Below are positions 42,240 through 54,369 of a DNA stretch of 64,000 nucleotides, in pieces. The stretch is from NCBI GenBank assembly GCA_025617745.1, contig CM046867.1, positions 24,048,705 through 24,112,704 of the forward strand, in the 5' to 3' direction. How positions within the stretch are numbered: position 1 is the first letter of the stretch; every line of letters begins with the position of its first letter. Made by a program: the position numbers and the translations under genes. The notes beneath the pieces are model-generated. The model was not told the origin of the DNA and ran no database searches. It was given only the letters and a program-made list of their open reading frames with translations. The stretch is from Heliocidaris erythrogramma. Taxonomy: Eukaryota > Echinodermata > Echinoidea > Camarodonta > Echinometridae.

Positions 42240-43837
42240 TAAATATTACAGAAAAATATATAAACACATTTTCAGACATTAATAGCTTACTTCTAAATAG
42301 AAAGAAACTAAGTATACGGGAAATTAACATATTTGTGAAAGCAGAAGACCGTCATCATGAACGAGTTGCTTGATGTCGATGGTGGCCTCAAATTAAAATT
42401 GAAAACATGACAGCTTTCTCTGTAAAAGTACAATCTGGTATTACATAAGATCATATCAATGTGACTAGGGAAACAAAACCAAAAAAGAACAGCCCATGCA
42501 CCAGCTACGTCGACAGGTAGACACATAACATTTTTGCTGCCCATGCTTTGTCAAAATCCCACAGTAAAATGAAACAACATAGTTGTCAGTTTGAAACTGG
42601 TTACCACCCCTTTATTTTCTACAAAAACGTTTTGCAATACCTGTTTTACGAATTACGTTTTATTTCGGAGGAACATTCACGGAGTTTTAATTTTTTCGCT
42701 TTGAAAGATATTTTAATATAAACTATAGTGCTAAACCCCCACTATTCCTATTTACAGTTCGTTAGTTTCACATTGTATTTACAGTATGACATAGACCAAA
42801 GAAATCCATGTGAGGAAATGGCCATTAATATTTATCAGCCCCTGTCTCACGCATCGTTCTCAAGTAATCGGTGTCTGGTGTTCAACAAGAGAATGCATTA
42901 ACTAGACAAACCCTCTTTACTACAAGTGACATCTTCATCCTGGGCGATGTTACGGAGGTGGGACAGGGGTGTTTCCTCTATGATTGCCTTTTAATTTGCC
43001 AAACGTGACTTTCAAACAATTTGACTATTTGTGCCTGTTAGAGGTTTGTGTGAAACATATTGAACGCTTCCGAATCTATCAGCCCCCTTAAAAAGAAATT
43101 TCTGGAGCCACTCGTATCGTCATCCCGGTCACACATCACCCTTAGAGCCTCCAGTCGTATAGGATGAATAGAAGGATTTGGTTTGGATTTACTTTGGAGG
43201 AGGAGTAGAGAAATGGGATGGAGTGCGGAAGCTTCTGTGGATTCGCCGCAGGTATGCAGACAATGATGACGTATAGAGAGGAAGCATGGATGGACGAATG
43301 GATGGATATATGAATAAAGAGATGTATAGGTCTACGGGTGAATTAGTGTATTGGTGAATGGATGGGATATAAAGAATAAATGTAAAATTTTAAAAATTGA
43401 TATTATTTTATTAATGTGCATCGACGGATGTATATGGAGAGGGATGGATGAATGTTTATGGATTGGATTTATGAACGGACTGCTAATAATAAGGTGGAAG
43501 GGTATAGACTTAAAAAGAGTTTTGGTATTACAGTCGAAAGTTTCTCATAGAATCCATGTCATAGCAAAGTCATAAGCAAAGAGAGGTGAAGATATTGGAT
43601 CTAATTTTCTGTTCATGTTTGCAGCAAAAAGATTTCACTTTTTTTGTTTGAAATGTTTCAAAGCACAAAGAAGAACTTACACCGAACCCACCTATAGGGC
43701 TGGACGAATATGAGGTGATGGCTACACGAATTGTTAAAGTTTCACAATGTAGGGGGTCGGGGAGGAGAGAGAGAGAGAATGTAAGAAGATACGATAGAAG
43801 TGTCCGATAAAGCAGCTTTTAATTCCAAACCCTATTT
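42240..43837. other. No gene seen; GGAT-rich part
   Basis: No recognisable gene. 43260-43460 is rich in GGATGGATGAAT-like words. Confidence 0.5.
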
Positions 43838-44115
43838 TTCGACATCCTATGTTTCGACACCCTATGTTCCGATACCCTATGTTTAGACACCCTATGTTCT
43901 GACACCCTATGTTTCGACCCCCAATGATCCGACACCTTATGTTCCGACATGTTATATAATTATGTTTCGAAACCCCATTTTTCGACAGCCTATGTTCTGA
44001 CACCATATGTACGGACAGTCTGTGTTTCGATACCCTGTATTTTAAAACCCAATGTTCCTACATCCTATGTTCCGACATCTTATGTTCCGACACCCTATTT
44101 TTCGAGATCCTTTTC
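43838..44115. repeat. ~16-bp minisatellite (TTCCGACACCCTATG)
   Basis: TTCCGACACCCTATG and variants (TTTCGATACCCTATG, TTCTGACACC) repeat through the interval. ORFs on both strands (NIGCR or VPTSY runs) are artefacts. Confidence 0.93.
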
Positions 44116-44734
44116 ATGCTTATGTTCTGACACGCCAACGTTCAGACCGGCGAAGCCAAAAACACTTACCAAATAAATTGTAACTCATGCGTGACTAATG
44201 TATTTTTAATGATATTGTCAATACTCGTGGGTCGGAATGAAAACCGCTTCGAATATTTTTTTTTCCAGATTACTGTTTTCACGAACTGCGTCTGAAATTA
44301 TCTCGTTAAGTAACAAGCCACAGAAAAGGTATTTTTTGGAGTATTTCTCTATAATCGAAGAATGAAATAAATGTTGCCTACATAACTTTGACATGAAATT
44401 TTGTATGACAACCCATTTTCAACTGAAAATCAGTGAGGGTGACTTTCCGTAAAATTCTTAACTTTGCACAAGGTTGATGAAACCTTATATATTACATATT
44501 TGTTCGAAATTCTAGTGGGGGGGGGGGGTGGATTTTTCACAATATTTTATAGGACCTCGTCATTTTGTAAGTGTTTTTTTCATATATGTGGATATAATTA
44601 TCAAACAATGATTTCAAGAAGTTGATGCTAGAGTTGATGAAAATAATAAATATTCAACACATGCAATATAAATGTGCGAGTAACTGAGCGAAAATTCTCA
44701 CCTTTTTAAAAAATACTTCAAAGTGCCACTTAAC
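44116..44734. other. No gene seen
   Basis: Mixed sequence with a G run (44517-44528). Confidence 0.5.
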
Positions 44735-45033
44735 TTAAAGGGATACGCCACCAGGCCGCCGTGGGGAAAGTCGGATTGCGTAAGCCCAATTCACACGTAC
44801 ACAAAGTTTGTGCGTCGAACGCGTCCGTTGGACTAAGTGGGATTACATTTCGACTGCACGAAGCCGACCGAATCTCGCACGAGAGCTCGAGCTCAGGCGG
44901 AGCGTGTATGTTGTGCGGCGACCAGCCTGTCCGAAGGTTGAGCCCCGCGGGGTAACGGCATGATCAGGTAACGATCACGGTGCCCGCTCGCGGCATAAAA
45001 ACATCCACAATATGCGGTTGAGTATCCCTTTAA
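44735..45033. mobile_element. TTAA-flanked MITE, GC-rich
   Basis: TTAAAGGGATAC at the left and GTATCCCTTTAA at the right are perfect inverted ends whose outer TTAA fits a piggyBac-type duplication. The 299-bp interior is markedly GC-rich compared with its surroundings and has no convincing ORF. The terminal words resemble TTAAAGGGGTACTC of the 13357 element. Confidence 0.85.
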
Positions 45034-45749
45034 ATGACTGTACGCAATTTTCAAAAAATAATTCTGGAGGGAATGGGGACGACCCCAATTCCAGTGAACA
45101 ATTATATAAATGTAGATATTAATGTATTATGTTATCTTCCAGTAGATTTTAACATATTAAAGGGCATGAAATACTCTTTGTAGTGCTATAGGGTGGATCT
45201 TGTGTTAAGGGGGGGGGGGGATTAAATTAGTGTGTGCATACTGTGGGAGGGGGAGGGGTACTATTTATAGATAAGCAACGAAAGAGTAAGGCAACAGACT
45301 GGGGTAGTGGGAGGGAATTGTATCATCTTATTTCTATATTTCCTCAACAAGTGCTCATTCTGTCCTTTCATATCCTTTTCTCTCCATTTTGTCAATTGAT
45401 TGGGCAGCACGTGTCTCTGTGGGTGAGAGCGGCGGTAAAAACATAAATGTGAGCGCAGATTGATGACTTTGGGCAAGAAGGAACATCCGCGAGGTAAGAT
45501 CTGACATGACTGACATGCTGTTGAATATGTTGAATGATAAAGGTGCCTTGCCCGTCATGGCGGGATTAAAAGAACACTTGAGTAAGCGAGGAAGAGGATG
45601 TGGGGTTATAATAATTATGCATTGGAATTTAAGGTAAGAGTTTGTATGTTGAAGAGAAGACCCTTTTTTGAAGCACAAGTGATGTTCATAAGATACATGG
45701 GAAGGGTCAGAGTTACCTATTATGCCTACACAGTATTTTCCCAACTTGG

Positions 45750-45825
45750 TTTCAGTGGGTAACAATATGGCACGTGTGTGATTTTTTTCGCTTGCTTGCC
45801 CGACAAAGCAAAATGCGCCAGCTGT
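45750..45825. repeat. Relative of the 3304 foldback MITE
   Basis: CCAACTTGGTTTCAGTGGGTAAC, ATATGGCAC and AATGCGCCA match the arms of 3304-3463. Confidence 0.55.
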
Positions 45826-45899
45826 TCACATCTCTGATACCGAGTATATAGGTTCAAATATGTGTATAAATATCACTGAAAAGGCTATATAGCTGTATA

Positions 45900-46064
45900 G
45901 CTCTATGAGAGAGAGACAGAGAGAGAGGGAGAGAGAGAGGGGGAGGATTTGGAGAGGGGGTGGGACAGATGGAGATGTAGAGAATAGGGAGGGAATGAGA
46001 AATTGAGTTGAATGCAATATGCACAAAAGTAAATATATATGGATAGATTAGTCGACTGAGATAG

Positions 46065-46103
<39 letters not shown>

Positions 46104-46680
46104 CAGACAGAATGATCATGGTGATGGAGGGGGAGAGAAGAGGAGAGAGAGGGAGATGGAAGATGGGACATCGTGCGTAACTCCAGACCTTATTCATATT
46201 ACGAATCATAATACTCTTGCATGTCACTAATTCAGATTGATTCCACGCGCGATGCTAAATTCAAACCCGTTCTTTTTTTATTTTACCGGATGTCACAACA
46301 TTAGTACATGTACAGAGTATTTTCTGTAATTATTGATCACAGTGAAATGGGAAACATTTGGTGATTGACACGGCTATTTTTGAAGCTTGGGGCGACATGA
46401 GCAGCATAAACGAAAAACAAACATCGAAGGAGGAAAGAAGATATGGGAGAGATGCTTTCTCTGGATTAGAAATAAGTAGAAAGAGAGTGAGTGAGGGAGA
46501 TAGATCATTTTTGTAGATAGGAAGTAGGGAAAGAAAGGGGAGAGAGATGGGGGAAGTGCAGAGGGAAAGAGAGAGAGGGAGGGGGAGAGAGAAGACAATA
46601 CCTGTATAAAGGGATAGATAGTGTGAGAGACAAAGACAGTGTAAGAAAGAGAAATGAAAAAGAGCAATGAGACATGTTGT
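45900..46680. repeat. GA-rich tracts
   Basis: Purine-rich (GA)n stretches at 45900-46170 and 46430-46680. Minus-strand ORFs rich in Leu/Ser/Pro are artefacts. Confidence 0.9.
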
Positions 46681-46689
46681 TCTTCTATC

Positions 46690-47150
46690 TTCTTTCAATC
46701 ATTTAAAAGTTTTTCTTTGTTTTTCATCTTTCTATCTTCCTTTTTTTCCTGATATATTTCTTTGTTTTTCTTCTCTCTTCTATTTTCCTTATGTATTTCT
46801 TTCTTTTTCTTCTATTTTCTTTTTTCTTTTAGTGTAACATTGTTTTTATTCTCTATAATTATCTTCTTTTAATTGCTTTATGTATTTCTTTGTTTTACTT
46901 CTCTCTGTCTTCCTTTTCCCTTATGTATTTTTTTTCTGTCTTCCTTTTTTCCTTATGTATTTCTTTGTGTTTCCTTTCTCTTCTTTTTTTCCTTATGTAT
47001 TACTCTGTTTTTCTTCTCTGTCATCCTTTTTTTCCTTATGTATTTCTTTGTTTTCTTCTCTCTGTCTTCCTTTTTCCTCATGTATTTCATTTTTTCCCAG
47101 CTATTTTCTGTTAATTTCTTTATGTATTTCTTTGTTTTTGAGTAAAGGGA
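46690..47150. repeat. Pyrimidine-rich ~45-60-bp minisatellite
   Basis: TTATGTATTTCTTTGTTTTTCTTCTC and TCTGTCTTCCTTTTT words recur. Plus-strand ORFs up to 121 codons look like hydrophobic membrane segments but come only from the repeat. Confidence 0.88.
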
Positions 47151-47837
47151 GTCAAAAATACCCTGTACATATAATTGGTGAGTGCAAACTATTCTCCACT
47201 CGTACCAAAATACAAAGAAAAAAAATGACTCCCCCAAACCCCTGAAGGAAGTATCTCTAAATCATTACCGTATACACACAGGCTGTCTATAATATAGCTC
47301 AAATACCTCTGACATACAGAATGTAAAATAACCTTCCTTTGAGTGTCACAGTTAAGCCAAGCAACCTACATGTACATCACAACTATGTATTTGACATGTA
47401 CTGAACAGAGCCCTAGACAGGACTGCATGTATTCAATCATGCAAACTACTGGACATGCACCAAATCTTGATCCCAGGGTGATAAACATAATGAAATTTAC
47501 CCCAAAATATGTTTAATCTCCATAGAACATAGCAACCCAACATTATGAACATAATTAAGTAGTATCTCCATATGATGCCAAACCGGTGCAAGCTACACAC
47601 ATGCGAATACCAGCCGACCAGATCAAACTGAAACAATTCATAAACAAAACAATATTAAAAGCCTCTGACCCACAGGGCTATTAACTCAGACACATTAGTT
47701 AACATTCCAGAAAAATTGGCAATGTATAAACAACAAGGTAAATGCCTGCAAGGCAGAGAACTGTGGTATGAATCCACCGCATAGATTGTACAGCAAAAAG
47801 CGATGAACAAAACAAAAATCATTCAAAACGCGGTTTA

Positions 47838-48094
47838 ATCGCCACTTCTCATGGCCTCAGTTACACTAGAACTCGCGAGATCGTCCTAGAGGCGTTGAAG
47901 CCAATTGTTCCTGATGTGTCTAAGTTCGGCTTGCATAGCCTCCGGTCGGGTGGAGCTTCATCCGCTAGTAACAATCGTGTATCTCCCTTTCTGATCTCAC
48001 AGCATGGCCGTTGGAAGTCGGACAAAGCTAGGGACACTTACATTAAGTCTGATGCAGTATCAAATCTTCTTCCATCACAGTCTCTCGGCATTTA
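47838..48094 (+). pseudogene. Tyrosine recombinase C-terminus (DIRS/Ngaro/Crypton type)
   Basis: One frame is open from at least 47838 to the stop after 48094. It reads LSYTRTREIVLEALK, then KFGLHSLRSGGASSAS with the H-x-x-R box (His 47934-47936, Arg 47943-47945), then SQHGRWKSDKARDTYI with the second His (48003-48005) and the likely catalytic Tyr (48039-48041), ending SQSLGI. This is the C-terminal half of the catalytic domain of eukaryotic tyrosine recombinases found in DIRS-like, Ngaro and Crypton elements. The N-terminal half with the first catalytic Arg is missing, and no RT is seen nearby, so the clade cannot be fixed. It may be a truncated copy or a last exon. Confidence 0.82.
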
Positions 48095-49438
48095 AGCTTA
48101 AAGCATATTCCTTTATTTTATTGTCAACTGTTTTCCTTGACCGAGTTTATGCTAATTTATCTTGTTGCAATTATCAGAACGTACTAAATCTATTAAACAG
48201 CGAGCTAATAATCATTGCTCAGCTCTGACCAACCATGTTCAATCTTTTGCCATCGTTTGTTATTTTTCAGTATTTGTCTTACCCTGAGGTAGATAAAGAA
48301 AAGAAATTAACTTTCTGACGTTGTAACACGAGGAAGAAAGGACATTTTCCTCAAACTTTTCTCTAATGCAACCTCGCAAAAATTAAATTATAGATGATCA
48401 GTGATGAACTTAAAATATGAAGAGAAGGGAAAGCTGGGTTAAAGTTTCTCCAGCAAAGCCCACTGAAGAAAAACTGAACGCTTTTCGTATATAATGAAAT
48501 GAAATCTGAAATATCTAATCAATGTAATTATAATTAATGCACCTGTTGAAAAACTGTCATCCAAAAGGAGGCCTGTGCCAAAACTTAGCTCGCTCGCTTT
48601 GCTCCCTCGCAAAAAACTATACAATGACTGAATACCGATGTTACTAACATCGACAAAAATCTTTAAAATGGGCCCAGAAAAGTGATTTTCATACTGATTT
48701 ACAATGATTACAATTTGCCCAGGTGTCCTCCTCCCCTGACACCAAGATACAGATACGCCACAGGTCCCTATAGCCCTCAGTCCTCACTGATACAGGCTTA
48801 TGAACGTGATGTGAGAATTTAAATTATGTAAATGTTCTCTACAGTGTCTTGTGACAACCACAAACTTTTTTTTATATTTCTAAGGGAACTACATAATAAA
48901 AGTCATTTACAATAATTATCGACAATAATCTTATCGACAATTTACTCGCGCCAAAGCTCGGTCTATTTTTCTCTATCATTCTTTTCTGCGTATGTCATTT
49001 GGGGAAGTTTTACGAGAATGTGCCTTTTTGCACTTCTTTAATCAGATCGATCGAAAAAAATCGATATGTGACTTTCACGCAGAAGTGCTCTGTCAATTTT
49101 AAGTCCAAGATTCGCCCAATGCATTCGTCTTGTATTCCATGGACTGACGTCACTTTTCTCGAGCCATTTACAATTCCTGGTATACGCAATTACTGTAGGT
49201 TCAGCCCTGCTTCTATTTATATATCCTTATACAATTAGATGTAGGGGTCAACTGGCATTGAACTATATATACAATTGATGGAATTTGTTATTCATTCAAT
49301 TAAATACAAAGGCAAAGCATATTCATTAGTTTGAATGTATATTATAGTACCCTTATTTACAGAAGGTTGGTCTAATATTTTTCTAATATTTTTCCAGGGC
49401 TGTACATGTACATGTTGATGTAGACTGTTGCCTATAAA
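48095..49438. other. No gene seen
   Basis: No recognisable gene or repeat boundary. Confidence 0.5.
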
Positions 49439-49645
49439 AGAAAGAAGAAGATAGAGAGGGAGGGAGAGAGAGTGAGTGATAAGATAAGGAGAGAAGAGAG
49501 AGTGTGTGTGTTTTGTTTGTGTGGGGGTGGGGTGTGTGTGTATGTGTGCGGGGTGAGGATGCGTGTGTCATAGAGAAAGAGAAAGAGATAGAAAGAGAGG
49601 GGGTAGAGGAGGAGGAGGAGGAGGAGGAGAGAGAGAGAGATTTTT
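49439..49645. repeat. GA/GT/GGA microsatellite tract
   Basis: (GA)n, (GT)n and (GGA)n runs in succession. Confidence 0.93.
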
Positions 49646-49960
49646 GTATAGAGTGGAAAACCTCTTATAGCCTCTAGTCAGACGACATAAACAAGACAAG
49701 GAAGCAAATGGGAAAATTGCCCATAACGTATCTAACTAATTCAATGTCAGAAAATATTGGCATATTGCTCAGAGGCTGAGGAACCTGAGGCTAGTTGAAC
49801 ATGATTTGATTGGAGGAGTACTTCGTCAATTGTGTTGAAAAGGAAATCACAATCTAGTGGCGCATCTAGAGATTGGTGAACAGGATGGTCCGAAACCTTC
49901 TCGGACCAAGGTGGGTGAGAGTAAATACCCGCACTGCTGGCTTGCGACAGACCCTATGCA

Positions 49961-50053
49961 CAGGGGCCTGGGAGCCGGGGGTGCGGGGGTGGAAAAAATC
50001 ACTGATAAAATTTTCTTTTTAAAAAGTAGTTAGAGACCCTAAAGCGCTGAGGA

Positions 50054-50088
<35 letters not shown>

Positions 50089-50189
50089 GTGTCAGAGATT
50101 TTTGGACTTTAAAAGAGACACTAAAATGCTGAGGACCTTTTTTGGGGGCTCACAGCACCCCCAGTAACAAAACCGTTCCCAGGCGCCTG
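49961..50189. mobile_element. TIR element CAGGGGCCTGGGA
   Basis: CAGGGGCCTGGGAGC at the left and TCCCAGGCGCCTG at the right are imperfect inverted ends of a hAT-like type. Eight-base flanks CCTATGCA and CCTGTTTA share five bases, so a decayed duplication is possible. Inside, the words CTGAGGACCTTTTTT occur twice, one with a long poly-T run. Confidence 0.6.
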
Positions 50190-50529
50190 CCTGTTTAAAA
50201 AAAAAAACCTTAAACGGAAAGGAGGAGGGGACGCCGGTTTCATGCTATCCTAGATATACCACTGAAATCAAGCGCAAAAAGCAGCCAACCAGCTATTTAG
50301 AATGACGGACGAACCAGTGGCATCGGAAGTAATGAAAATTGGTGAAACGTGGTTAATGTTGCGGAAGAAAACGACATCCAGTCACAATTAAAGATCGTGA
50401 CATTGATTTCCTTACGACTGCAGTTTCGTCTTGAACTATAACCTCTTTTCCAAATCACTCTTACTTGGTGCATATCAAACGTCAACGACAATAATAATTC
50501 AAGTTCCAATAAAGGCGATTTCAGGACAG

Positions 50530-50825
50530 ACGGCCCCTAAAAATTGGAGTAATTTTCCCCCAAAAGTACCCTTTTACATCTGAAAAAAAAAATCCCCCTT
50601 TCTCTGATAAGTGGCCTTTTTACTACTAAAAGTGCCCCTTTTCCTCTATAATAAGTGTTCTTTTCCATCCTAATAGGTGCCTCTTTTCAAATCTGATAAT
50701 TGCCTCCTTATCTCTCTAATAAGTGCCCTTTTCTTCTGATGATAAGTACATTTTTACTTCTTATAAGTGCCCCATTCCATCTCTGATAAGCATCCTTTCC
50801 TCTTCTGATAAATGCCCCCTTTTAC
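50530..50825. repeat. CTGATAAGTGCCCCTTTT minisatellite (inverted family)
   Basis: Reverse-complement members of the 33640-34850 family: TCTGATAAGTG, AGTGCCCTTTT, CTGATAAATGCCCCC. Confidence 0.85.
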
Positions 50826-51311
50826 TTACATTTCCCACTGTTTCTTACAAAAAGAGATCGTGAAAACATCGTGCCATTCTTGCGGGCATCTTAAGCCATC
50901 GTATGACCGCCGGTGGAGTTTCTTAGGCTCCGGCAGCAACTTCGTGTGCGGTGGCAAAATCTTTGGCATGTCAAAAAATTGCCCGAGGACCTTGTGAACG
51001 TTAATTTTCGTGTTGAATTCATGTGTCCATTTTGCCCTTTGTAAGGCCATCGTGAGGGCATCTTGTCAAATCGTGTGATCTTCGTCTTTACTTCGTGTGA
51101 TCATCAGTGCCGTCGGGCATTTTTCGCCTCACGAAGACAATAGGAAGGAAACAAGAAGCTGTCCGATTGTCATAGGAAGGCAACACGATTACGTGAAGCC
51201 CTCGCAATGCCTGCGTGTAGCCTTCGTATTATAGTCCGATGACATCGCGATAGGATCACGGTGTCGACGAAGACAGCCGAATTTGAGTAGCTCAAGCGTT
51301 CCCCATATGTA

Positions 51312-51861
51312 CGGAAGCTTATGTGCCAACCAGATGACGAGATAAGAAGGCGAGAAAACAGGTTAAATGACTAGAAGACGAGATAAGAAGACGAGAAGAC
51401 AAGATAAATGACGATAAGACGAGTTGTTGCAACTCGGCAAGTCGACTTCTGGACAAGAAGTCGAAAAGACAAGTTGTTGGAACTTGGCATGCCAACATAT
51501 TTGAGATAAAAATCGGAGAAGACAAGTTGTTGGAACTCTGCAAGTCGACATATTTTGGACAAGAAGATCAGCGAATCGACTTGTTTAGGACAAGAAGATA
51601 AGATGAAAAGCTAATTCAACTTGGCAAGTCGTCATCTCGTCTTCTTGTCCCAAACAAGTCGACTTGCCGAGTTCCAATAACTCGTCAACTCGTCTTCTTG
51701 TATCAAACAAGTCGACTTCCCGAGTTTCAACAACTCATCATCTTGTCTTCTCATCTTATACCAGTCGAGTTGCCGAGTTCCAAATAACTCGTCTTCTCGT
51801 AATTTTAACTTGTATTCTCGTCTTCTTATCTCGTCATCTGGTTGGCACTTATCAGCTTCGG
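51312..51861. mobile_element. Foldback built from GACGAGAAGAC/TCGTCTTCTCG words
   Basis: AAGCTTATGTGCCAACCAGAT (51314 on) pairs with ATCTGGTTGGCACTTATCAG and GCTT at the right end near 51835-51857. Between, ACGAGATAAGAAGACGAGAAG and CAAGTTGTTGGAACT words on the left turn into their complements on the right after about 51600. Confidence 0.82.
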
Positions 51862-51929
51862 TAAGTATCCGATCAGCAATTGAATTCAGGGGTGTTGCTA
51901 GAGATGTGTGTGTGCGTGTTTAGCCGTAT

Positions 51930-51975
51930 GTCCGAGAACATTTTCGGACAGAGAACAAAAAAAAATCATGAGAAC
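51930..51975. repeat. Copy of the TCCGAGRACATTTTCGGAC hairpin word
   Basis: TATGTCCGAGAACATTTTCGG and ACAGAGAACAAAAAAAAATCA also occur at 60374-60425 as TATGTCCGAGGACATTTTCGG. Confidence 0.8.
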
Positions 51976-52429
51976 GGAACCAACACACTCGGCTTGCGCC
52001 TCGTGCGTAAATATAGTACTCCACGATAAAAAAACCTTTGTGTTGCCAGATCGCACCAACGCAGTCCCCATCATGTATTAATAGTATAATAACTTACTAT
52101 GGAAATATTCTCGCTGCCTGAATCTCGTTCCAGAGTTTTGTGAATGAGCGAAGCGAGCGACGGAAAACGCACTTTACTATCTCCCAAATGCTTCTAAAAC
52201 ACCCCAATACTCTCATGGCACTGCAGTTGAACAGGCTGTATTAGAGGGCCAAATTAAAGGAGCTGAATGACTAGACTGGGTCCGCCAGGAGTACTCCATG
52301 CAACTTGAGAGCGGGAAATTTTTCCATTTTAAAGTGAACAGACACATTAAATACCCCTCTCTCTTTTCCAGTAATATTTGGAATTCTACACAATGGTAGT
52401 ATATGTTCGGGCTTCACATTTGACCCCCC

Positions 52430-52566
52430 CCCCCCGTCAAATAATTCTGACTACGCTCATGCCCATACCCTTGGAGGGGCACACCCCCTGACTCCCTCAG
52501 AAAGGTCCACTTTTTCCAATGTTAACCCCCCCCCCCCGCCCCCGCAAAAATCCTAGTTATGGGCCT
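52430..52566. mobile_element. hAT-like right end (CTAGTTATGGGCCTG)
   Basis: C runs and AAAATCCTAGTTATGGGCCTG, the complement of a CAGGCCCATAACTAG terminus. A related terminus, CAGTTACGGGCCTG, ends at 54137. Left ends are not certain. Confidence 0.45.
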
Positions 52567-52818
52567 GAGTATGATTTCTATATTTCACTTTTATATTCCA
52601 TTACCCAAATTTCATTTGAGTCTTCTCATGCTTATCACGTTATCTTTGTATGGTGTTTTTAATCTATCTTCTTGTATTGTCAGGATTTCCTCTCCAATCT
52701 AACATTTCTCAAAGATCAAAATGCACTTCAATTTCGTCCTATAGGCTGATAGGAATCAATAATCATACAAATGTCACATGTCAAAGATAATTAAAAATAA
52801 TTAAAAATATCATTCAAC

Positions 52819-54137
52819 CAGGGGCGGTGGAGCGTCTTTCAAAGTGGGGGCACCAAAAATAAGGGGCACTTTTGGAGGGGAAAAGGGCACCTACTAAGGG
52901 TGAAAACAAGGCGGAAAATGCCACTTTGAGACATTAGTATACCGCTACGTTCTGATTAATACACTGTCGAGGATCATTTTTTGACACATTATTGTTTATA
53001 TCTTAACATGGTTCGAGATAAAAATTGCTTTGCAGTCAAGTGTAATGGTATGATTATTCATTTGCGAGCGAGCGAAGCGAGCAAAATATCAAAGATATTT
53101 TGAATAGCAGCGATTTTCCTAATGCTATCGAGCTTTGGTCAAATTTTAGAAAATTGTCCTCTTCCTTTTATGATCTAGGGGAACTGCTCATTCTTGTATA
53201 ATTTATGTAATTGTGCCCCTCCTGCCCCCTGATCCACTCCCTCTCATGGTGCTGATATCAGTAGGGTAATTTATTATTATGAAGTCCTCTGATTATTTGC
53301 AGCTAGATATATGGCTCTTTTGTAGACTTTAGGGCACAGTTTGTAAGCGACATCGGAGTATATAGGTATAATATATTAAATATATTATAGGTAGGGCATT
53401 TATCAGAAGACAAAGGGGGCACTTAATATCAAAAGGGAAAATAATACTATTAGAAAGAAAAAGGGGCACTTAAAAGAGGCATTTATCAGAGGTGAAAAGG
53501 GCACTTATCATAAGGAAAAATTACACTATTAGATCGGAAAATGGGAACCAATCAGAGGAAAACAGGTCGGGGACACTTGTCGGATTTCAAAGGCGACACT
53601 TATCTGAGCTTAAAAGGGGCACTTATTAGAAGGTGAAAAGGGCATTCATCAGAAAGAAGAAGGGGCGCAGTTATACGAAGAAAAAGGGGCACATATCAGA
53701 AGGAAAAAATGCACTATTATATCTCCATTCATTTTCGTCAGATTTCATTCGAATTCGTCCGACCTGGCAATCCGCTGCAAAATTTTATCATCAAATTGGG
53801 AAGTCGATTTCAAGAAATTGTCATTAAAATTCGTTACATAGACAAGACCTTACAACGAGCGGGTGACGATTTTGAATAACTCTTTGAACTCTTTCAGTCT
53901 TTGACAAAATCGATACCAAAATGAAAAATAAATTCCGAAAATGAATGGCCAAAGACTATATTGACTAGGCCTTATTATTAAGTTGCAGGACAAAAACAAA
54001 TAAAAAAGTGTTCAAATTGACTGGAAACCCGGCTGGAAACCCTATTATTTGACATTATTTTCCACTTTCCTTCCTCTCTCCCCTTTCACGTGATCCCCTT
54101 GTGCCCCCCCCCCCCCCCCCCCCAGTTACGGGCCTGG
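52819..54137. mobile_element. Possible composite element with minisatellite core
   Basis: CAGGGGCGGTGGAGCG at the left and a C run plus CAGTTACGGGCCTG at the right look like hAT-type ends, but the two do not match well, so they may belong to different copies. The interior contains the GGGGCACTTATCAGA minisatellite at 52840-52920 and 53390-53720. Confidence 0.35.
53390..53720. repeat. GGGGCACTTATCAGA minisatellite
   Basis: Same family as 33640-34850, with a stretch near 53625-53700 keeping the same unit order as 34555-34630. Confidence 0.88.
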
Positions 54138-54369
54138 AAACTTGGTGTAAACGAAATGGTGCTAGTCATGGTGGGTATAAAAAGAAGAATTTGTTTTGAA
54201 CCGGATGTCAATGAACTAATTGGCATATGTTGCCTGTCCATATAGATTCTTTGTGTCTTATAGGTAGCCTTTCGTAATAGACCTATACTAAATGTATTCA
54301 AATTCATGGGTATTTCTTGCAAGAACCGTTGCAATTTACCTCACCTGACATTATGATAGCATTTGCATG

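Noticed and set aside
45355..45765. 136-codon minus-strand ORF
   Set aside because: No domain and no supporting signals; overlaps a diverged MITE relative at its start.
46873..47245. Overlapping ORFs with apparent membrane segments
   Set aside because: Phe/Leu/Ser/Cys runs come from a pyrimidine-rich minisatellite.
52819..54137. One intact 1.3-kb hAT element
   Set aside because: The two ends do not match each other well and no duplication is found; kept only as a low-confidence composite.
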